From: Thermodesulfobacteriota bacterium
GTDB taxonomy: Bacteria; Desulfobacterota; S145-22
Assembly (NCBI GenBank): GCA_024763435.1
Contig: JANTFN010000061.1
Coordinates: forward strand, 1 to 9,019
DNA length: 9,019 nt
Direction of reading: 5' to 3'
Shown: one piece after another, positions 6,104-9,019 of the stretch
Layout: every line of letters begins with the position of its first letter
How positions within the stretch are numbered: the first letter of the stretch is position 1
Made by a program: the position numbers and the translations under genes
Notes under the pieces: model-generated
Seen by the model: only the letters and a program-made list of their open reading frames with translations
The model's database searches: none
Told to the model about the DNA's origin: nothing

Positions 6104-6931
6104 TCATGTCTCCTCTACGATCAAATCGGGGGCAATAGCCTCCCGAAGTTTTTTTTCAACGTAGTCTTTTAGGGTTACGTGCGAGGCGAGGCAGGTTGCG
6201 CATGTGCCTTTTAACCTGACTAAAACCTTTTTTCCTACGATATCAACCAATTCAACATCACCCCCATCCTGACGAAGCGAGGGTTTAATCTCCTGACCCA
6301 TGATGTCTTCAATCATCTTTATTTTTTGAATGTTTGTCATCTTCGCTGTTTTCTTAGCGTGCAGGGGGGCCTGTTTTCCATTGATGCTGTCAAGAATTTC
6401 CTGAATTTTTTCGTGGCACTTTTCACAGCCGCCTCCTGCCTTGGTATAGTTGGTGACATCTTCAATCGTGGACAGGTTGTTTTCACGAATGGCACGTTCG
6501 ATTTCACGGTCCGTAACACCGAAACATTCACAAACAAGGGTCCCCTCAATTTTTTTACTCGCTTCTCCGCGATAATCAGCAATAGCCTTTTCCAGGGCTT
6601 CCCGGCCCATAACGGAACAATGCATTTTTTGCCGGGGGAGCCCTCCCAGAAAATGAACAATATCGTCATTCGTGATTTTTTCGGCCTCCGAAACAGTAAG
6701 CCCTTTGATCATCTCGGTAAGGGCGGATGAGGAGGCAATGGCGCTGGCGCATCCAAAGGTCTGAAATTTTGCATCCACGATTCGTTTGTTCTCGTCAATC
6801 TTTAAATAAAGGGTCAGGGCATCGCCACAGGCCGGGGAGCCAAACTCCCCAATCCCGTCGGCATCTTTAATAACACCTGCATTGCGTGGATTTAAAAAAT
6901 GTTCTTTTACTTTTTCTGTATAATCCCACAT
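6104..6931 (-). CDS. nifU: Fe-S cluster scaffold NifU, three-domain form
   Basis: NifU assembles [2Fe-2S] and [4Fe-4S] clusters using sulfur from NifS and hands them to apoproteins. All three domains are present in 275 residues. The IscU-like N-terminal scaffold (1-125) has Cys35, Asp37, Cys61 and Cys105. A BFD-like permanent [2Fe-2S] domain (about 130-185) has Cys134, Cys136, Cys169 and Cys172. The C-terminal Nfu domain (about 200-275) has C-A-T-C at 244-247. The ATG at 6931 has CAGGAG upstream and follows the carrier gene by 26 bases. The full-length arrangement is known from nitrogen fixers and from epsilonproteobacteria that use NifU/NifS as their main Fe-S system; here the neighbours are cysteine-synthesis and sulfur-carrier genes, with no nif structural genes in view. 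Confidence 0.95.
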   Translation of the reverse strand: MWDYTEKVKEHFLNPRNAGVIKDADGIGEFGSPACGDALTLYLKIDENKRIVDAKFQTFGCASAIASSSALTEMIKGLTVSEAEKITNDDIVHFLGGLPRQKMHCSVMGREALEKAIADYRGEASKKIEGTLVCECFGVTDREIERAIRENNLSTIEDVTNYTKAGGGCEKCHEKIQEILDSINGKQAPLHAKKTAKMTNIQKIKMIEDIMGQEIKPSLRQDGGDVELVDIVGKKVLVRLKGTCATCLASHVTLKDYVEKKLREAIAPDLIVEET

Positions 6932-6957
6932 AACAATCTCCTGTTGCTGCCGGTTGG

Positions 6958-7230
6958 TTATCCCCCCGCCAACAGATATGTAATTGATATTTCGTCATTT
7001 TCCCTTACAAGGGACGTGAGCTCATCCGGATAAACACTTTTGTCATTTACGTAAACTTCGAGATAGGAATGTAATACCCCCGGACTCGAAAAGAGTTTAT
7101 TTTTTAGTGCCGGAAATCTTTTCAGCGCATGCGCAATACATGCGCCTACCGTTTTCCCCTCTACCGTTATGGCGTCTGTCGGAATCCCATCCTCCGCGAT
7201 GAATGGATGGACGCACATTTTAACACTCAT
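6958..7230 (-). CDS. Ubiquitin-like sulfur carrier, CysO/MoaD/ThiS family
   Basis: This 90-residue beta-grasp protein ends in L-L-A-G-G, the tail that E1-like enzymes adenylate and convert to a thiocarboxylate. The C-terminal half (S-P-G-x-L-H-x-Y, V-Y-V-N-D, then N-D-E-I-S-I-T) resembles mycobacterial CysO as I recall it, more than E. coli MoaD or ThiS. CysO donates sulfur to a cysteine synthase. The stop comes directly after the second glycine, so no processing protease is needed. GGAGG lies seven bases before the ATG. The gene sits 36 bases after the cysteine synthase gene and 26 bases before nifU. Roles in molybdopterin, thiamin or tungsten-enzyme synthesis are not excluded, but the neighbours favour cysteine biosynthesis or sulfur relay. 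Confidence 0.85.
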   Translation of the reverse strand: MSVKMCVHPFIAEDGIPTDAITVEGKTVGACIAHALKRFPALKNKLFSSPGVLHSYLEVYVNDKSVYPDELTSLVRENDEISITYLLAGG

Positions 7231-7266
7231 TATTGGCCTCCGGAATCTATTCTCATAACCTTGCCC

Positions 7267-8160
7267 CTATGAAAGATACCTTTCCCCGGTATCAGGAAGG
7301 ATAACGGTGATAATTTTTTGTTTCACTTCCCTATCAACCCTGCATGCCGCCGACATGGCGGCCCCCGAAGAAATCCCGGCAAAAATTCCTTCTTCTTTAG
7401 CGAGCCTTTTCGACATTGCCAGGGCCTCTCCTGATTTTATCCTGATAATTCGATCAACCACACTCATATCAAGGGTTTTTGGAATGAAGCCAGCGCCTAT
7501 TCCCTGAATTCCATGTTTGCCCGGTTTTCCCCCGCTTAAAACAGCACTTTCCTCAGGTTCCAGGCCGATAATTTCCACTGAAGAATTTTTTTCTTTTAAT
7601 GCTCTTCCGGTTCCTGAGATTGTCCCGCCTGTTCCGATTCCCGAGATAAAAATATCAACCTTCCCATCAGTGTCACCCCAGATTTCCTGGCCTGTTGTAT
7701 CGTAGTGAGCTTGGGGGTTGGCCGGGTTTTCAAATTGCAGAGGCATAAACGCCTTCCGCTTTATAGAGATTTCCCTGGCCCTGGCCATTGCCCCGGGAAT
7801 TCCTTCGGATGCCGGTGTTAAAATAAGCTCTGCCCCAAAATTTTTTAGTATCCTTTGCCTTTCGATGCTCATGCTTTCCGGCATTGTGATGATAAGGTGA
7901 TACCCCCTTAAGGCGCAGACAAAGGCAAGCGCTATGCCTGTATTTCCGCTTGTGGGTTCAACAATGATATCCCCTCGTTTGAGGCGACCCGTTTTTTCAG
8001 CAGTCTCGATCATGGCAAGCCCTATTCGATCTTTTACGGAAGAGAGCGGGTTAAACATCTCAAGTTTTGCCAAAACGGTATTATCTCCGGATACGAGCCT
8101 GTTGATTCTCACTAAGGGTGTTTTCCCGATTAAGGTTGTAATATCTTCGGCATATCTCAT
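7267..8160 (-). CDS. cysK: Cysteine synthase, CysK/CysM family, short C-terminus
   Basis: This PLP-dependent enzyme makes cysteine from O-acetylserine (or another activated serine) and sulfide or a thiocarboxylated carrier. Signatures: PLP lysine K43 in S-S-V-K-D-R, the substrate loop T-S-G-N-T-G at 70-75, the phosphate loop G-I-G-T-G-G-T at 174-180, and G-I-F-A-G-I-S-S-G-A near the end. The loop G-I-Q-G-I-G-A-G-F is the form usual in O-acetylserine enzymes, not that of the mycobacterial CysM that works with CysO. At 297 residues it stops at G-E-R-Y-L-S, short of the tail most CysK proteins have. GGAG lies eight bases before the ATG and a consensus promoter is just upstream. It is the first gene of the operon leading to the sulfur carrier, nifU, nifS and MOSC genes. 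Which sulfur donor it uses is open. Confidence 0.92.
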   Translation of the reverse strand: MRYAEDITTLIGKTPLVRINRLVSGDNTVLAKLEMFNPLSSVKDRIGLAMIETAEKTGRLKRGDIIVEPTSGNTGIALAFVCALRGYHLIITMPESMSIERQRILKNFGAELILTPASEGIPGAMARAREISIKRKAFMPLQFENPANPQAHYDTTGQEIWGDTDGKVDIFISGIGTGGTISGTGRALKEKNSSVEIIGLEPEESAVLSGGKPGKHGIQGIGAGFIPKTLDMSVVDRIIRIKSGEALAMSKRLAKEEGIFAGISSGAAMSAACRVDREVKQKIITVILPDTGERYLS

Positions 8161-8190
8161 CTTACGTACTCCATTAAATTTACTGTTTTA

Positions 8191-8219
8191 ATTATAATAC
8201 ATTCAATAACAATTGTCAA
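8191..8219 (-). promoter_or_regulatory. Perfect-consensus sigma70 promoter of the cysK-carrier-nifUS-MOSC operon
   Basis: On the minus strand TTGACA (8219-8214), 17 bases, then TATAAT (8196-8191): both boxes and the spacing equal the sigma70 consensus. Transcription would start near 8184, giving a leader of about 24 bases before the cysK ATG. A promoter this strong in a metabolic operon is usually held in check by a repressor; see the palindromes around it. Confidence 0.85.
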
Positions 8220-8232
8220 GGGTTTAATTAAA
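8209..8232. promoter_or_regulatory. Two small palindromes at and upstream of the -35 box, candidate operator
   Basis: ACAATTGT (8209-8216) overlaps the -35 box and TTTAATTAAA (8223-8232) lies just upstream of it; both are perfect palindromes. TTTAATTA also recurs at 8187-8194 over the -10 box. Such AT-rich symmetrical sites could bind an Rrf2-type (IscR/CymR-like) or other sulfur/Fe-S regulator, but AT-rich palindromes arise easily by chance and no regulator gene is in the window. Confidence 0.3.
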
Positions 8233-8306
8233 ACATTTTATAGTTACGGGCTTGATTGGTATCTGTAAAGGTGGTCTGTCTGGGTGGGTGGGTCAAGTGT
8301 TTAGCC

Positions 8307-8344
8307 TTTCAGGATGTTTCCTGTGATGTATATTAATCCTGAAA
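8307..8344 (-). terminator. 9-bp inverted repeat directly after the E1-like gene, possible terminator
   Basis: TTTCAGGAT (8307-8315) and ATCCTGAAA (8336-8344) are perfect arms around a 20-base loop; the second arm touches the stop codon of the E1-like gene (8345-8347). An overlapping alternative hairpin, CAGGA-TGTT-TCCTG (8310-8323), uses part of the first arm. The position fits a terminator separating the E1-like gene from the cysK operon, but no T-run follows on the minus strand. The remainder of 8161-8344 holds the cysK promoter and a TGGG triplicate at 8281-8292; no gene is seen. Confidence 0.45.
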
Positions 8345-9019
8345 CTATTGGTTTGTTGTCTTGCCCCGCCTTTTTCCGCATACCGGGCAGTCGTTTTTTC
8401 TCCGAATGTCAACCATAATACATTCCATCACTTCCCCATTGAAATAGAGCATGCGGCCTGTCAGAAGGGTTCCCACGTCCGACAGCAGTTTAATGGTTTC
8501 CAGCGCCTGAAGAGAGGCAATGACACCGGCCGTGGGGCCGAAGACCGGAATGGTCACTTTTGACGCTTGCGCCTTCGGAAAGATGCATTCCAGGCAGGGG
8601 GTTTCCCCCGGCAAGAGGGTGGTCATTTGCCCTATCATCCCGTAAACCCCCCCATGGATGAGAGGGATTCCTTTTTTGACGCAGGCCGCGTTTAAAACAT
8701 ACCGGGATGGCATATTATCGAGGCAGTCAACCACCACATCCACGCCTGTAAGCAGTGGCTCACATGTTTCCGGGATTATCTTCTCCAAGACAGGGTGAAG
8801 CTGGACGGATGAATTCATCAGCGCCAGTTTCTCCGCTGCTGAAGCTACTTTTGGGGTGTTGATATTCTTTTCATAATGAAGCAACTGGCGGTTCAGGTTT
8901 GAAAGCGATACAGTGTCAGAATCGACCAGGGTTAGGGCCCCGACGCCTCCGGCAGTCAGATACATTGCGACGGGAGACCCCAACCCCCCCACCCCGGCTA
9001 TAAGCACATGGGCTGCTTT
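8345..9019 (-). CDS. MoeB/ThiF/HesA-type E1-like adenylyltransferase, 5' end outside window
   Basis: The frame is open to the last base of the window, so the first few dozen residues are missing; the GTG at 9007 codes an internal valine of the nucleotide-binding strand and is not the start. The 224 visible residues show the E1-like fold: G-V-G-G-L-G-S-P (ATP loop), D-S-D-x-V-S-L-S-N-L-N-R-Q, and V-D-C-L-D-N with the catalytic aspartate. The zinc pairs C-L-E-C and, at the end, C-P-V-C-G are also present. Such enzymes adenylate the Gly-Gly tail of small sulfur carriers. The usual cysteine in the crossover loop (N-C-R-T-A-G in ThiF) is absent; the region reads T-I-P-V-F-G-P-T-A-G-V. No rhodanese domain follows. 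It lies 184 bases upstream of the cysK operon on the same strand and is the natural activating partner of the carrier at 6958-7230. Confidence 0.9.
   Translation of the reverse strand, partial: KAAHVLIAGVGGLGSPVAMYLTAGGVGALTLVDSDTVSLSNLNRQLLHYEKNINTPKVASAAEKLALMNSSVQLHPVLEKIIPETCEPLLTGVDVVVDCLDNMPSRYVLNAACVKKGIPLIHGGVYGMIGQMTTLLPGETPCLECIFPKAQASKVTIPVFGPTAGVIASLQALETIKLLSDVGTLLTGRMLYFNGEVMECIMVDIRRKNDCPVCGKRRGKTTNQ

Noticed and set aside
4104..8160. Nitrogen-fixation island suggested by nifU and nifS
   Set aside because: No nifHDK, nifB or other nitrogenase gene is visible; three-domain NifU with NifS also serves as a general Fe-S system.
8282..8292. GGG-T-GGG-T-GGG run as a G-quadruplex
   Set aside because: Only three G3 tracts are present; a fourth would have to be a GG pair, so at best a weak two-layer structure. 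Not listed as a feature of its own.
8345..9007. E1-like gene starting with GTG at 9007
   Set aside because: The codon lies inside the conserved strand before G-V-G-G-L-G, and the frame continues to the window end, so the gene is partial.

Overview
The window looks like a chromosomal stretch from an anaerobic bacterium. The support is a pyruvate:ferredoxin oxidoreductase, a three-domain NifU with NifS, and a CysO-like sulfur carrier with an E1-like enzyme. A Desulfobacterota/Syntrophales-type deltaproteobacterium or a similar anaerobe fits the gene set, but this is inference only; no rRNA or other taxonomic marker is present. By eye the left part (about 1-3400) is richer in G+C than the right part (about 4390-8340).

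Layout. (1) 1-1259, plus strand: the 3' end of porA, overlapping by ATGA with a complete porB (pyruvate or related 2-oxoacid:ferredoxin oxidoreductase). (2) 1260-1406: a convergent spacer with two adjoining inverted repeats. (3) 1407-3688, minus strand: a three-gene operon transcribed as a half-size UPF0016/GDT1 membrane protein, then a macrodomain ADP-ribose hydrolase, then the RNA ligase rtcB. A good sigma70-type promoter (TTGACC-17-TATAAT) sits just upstream. (4) 3689-3911: a divergent intergenic region that also holds a promoter for a lone thioredoxin-type arsenate reductase (3912-4385, plus). (5) 4441-8160, minus strand: a five-gene sulfur operon, transcribed cysK-like, CysO/MoaD-like carrier, nifU, nifS, MOSC protein. 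It is driven by a perfect-consensus promoter (TTGACA-17-TATAAT) with AT-rich palindromes around it. (6) 8345-9019, minus strand: a 5'-truncated MoeB/ThiF/HesA-type E1-like enzyme that runs off the window.

How the genes fit together. In the right half, NifS would release sulfur from cysteine, NifU would build Fe-S clusters, the E1-like enzyme would activate the Gly-Gly tail of the small carrier, and the cysteine synthase would use sulfide or carrier-borne sulfur to remake cysteine. The MOSC protein is a plausible extra sulfur acceptor for NifS. In the left operon a candidate Mn2+ transporter, a macrodomain and Mn2+-dependent RtcB are co-transcribed. This suggests an RNA-end repair or ADP-ribose clean-up module with its own metal handling. 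Both are the most interesting proposals here, and both remain inference from families and gene order.

No tRNA, rRNA, CRISPR array, insertion sequence or integrase was seen.
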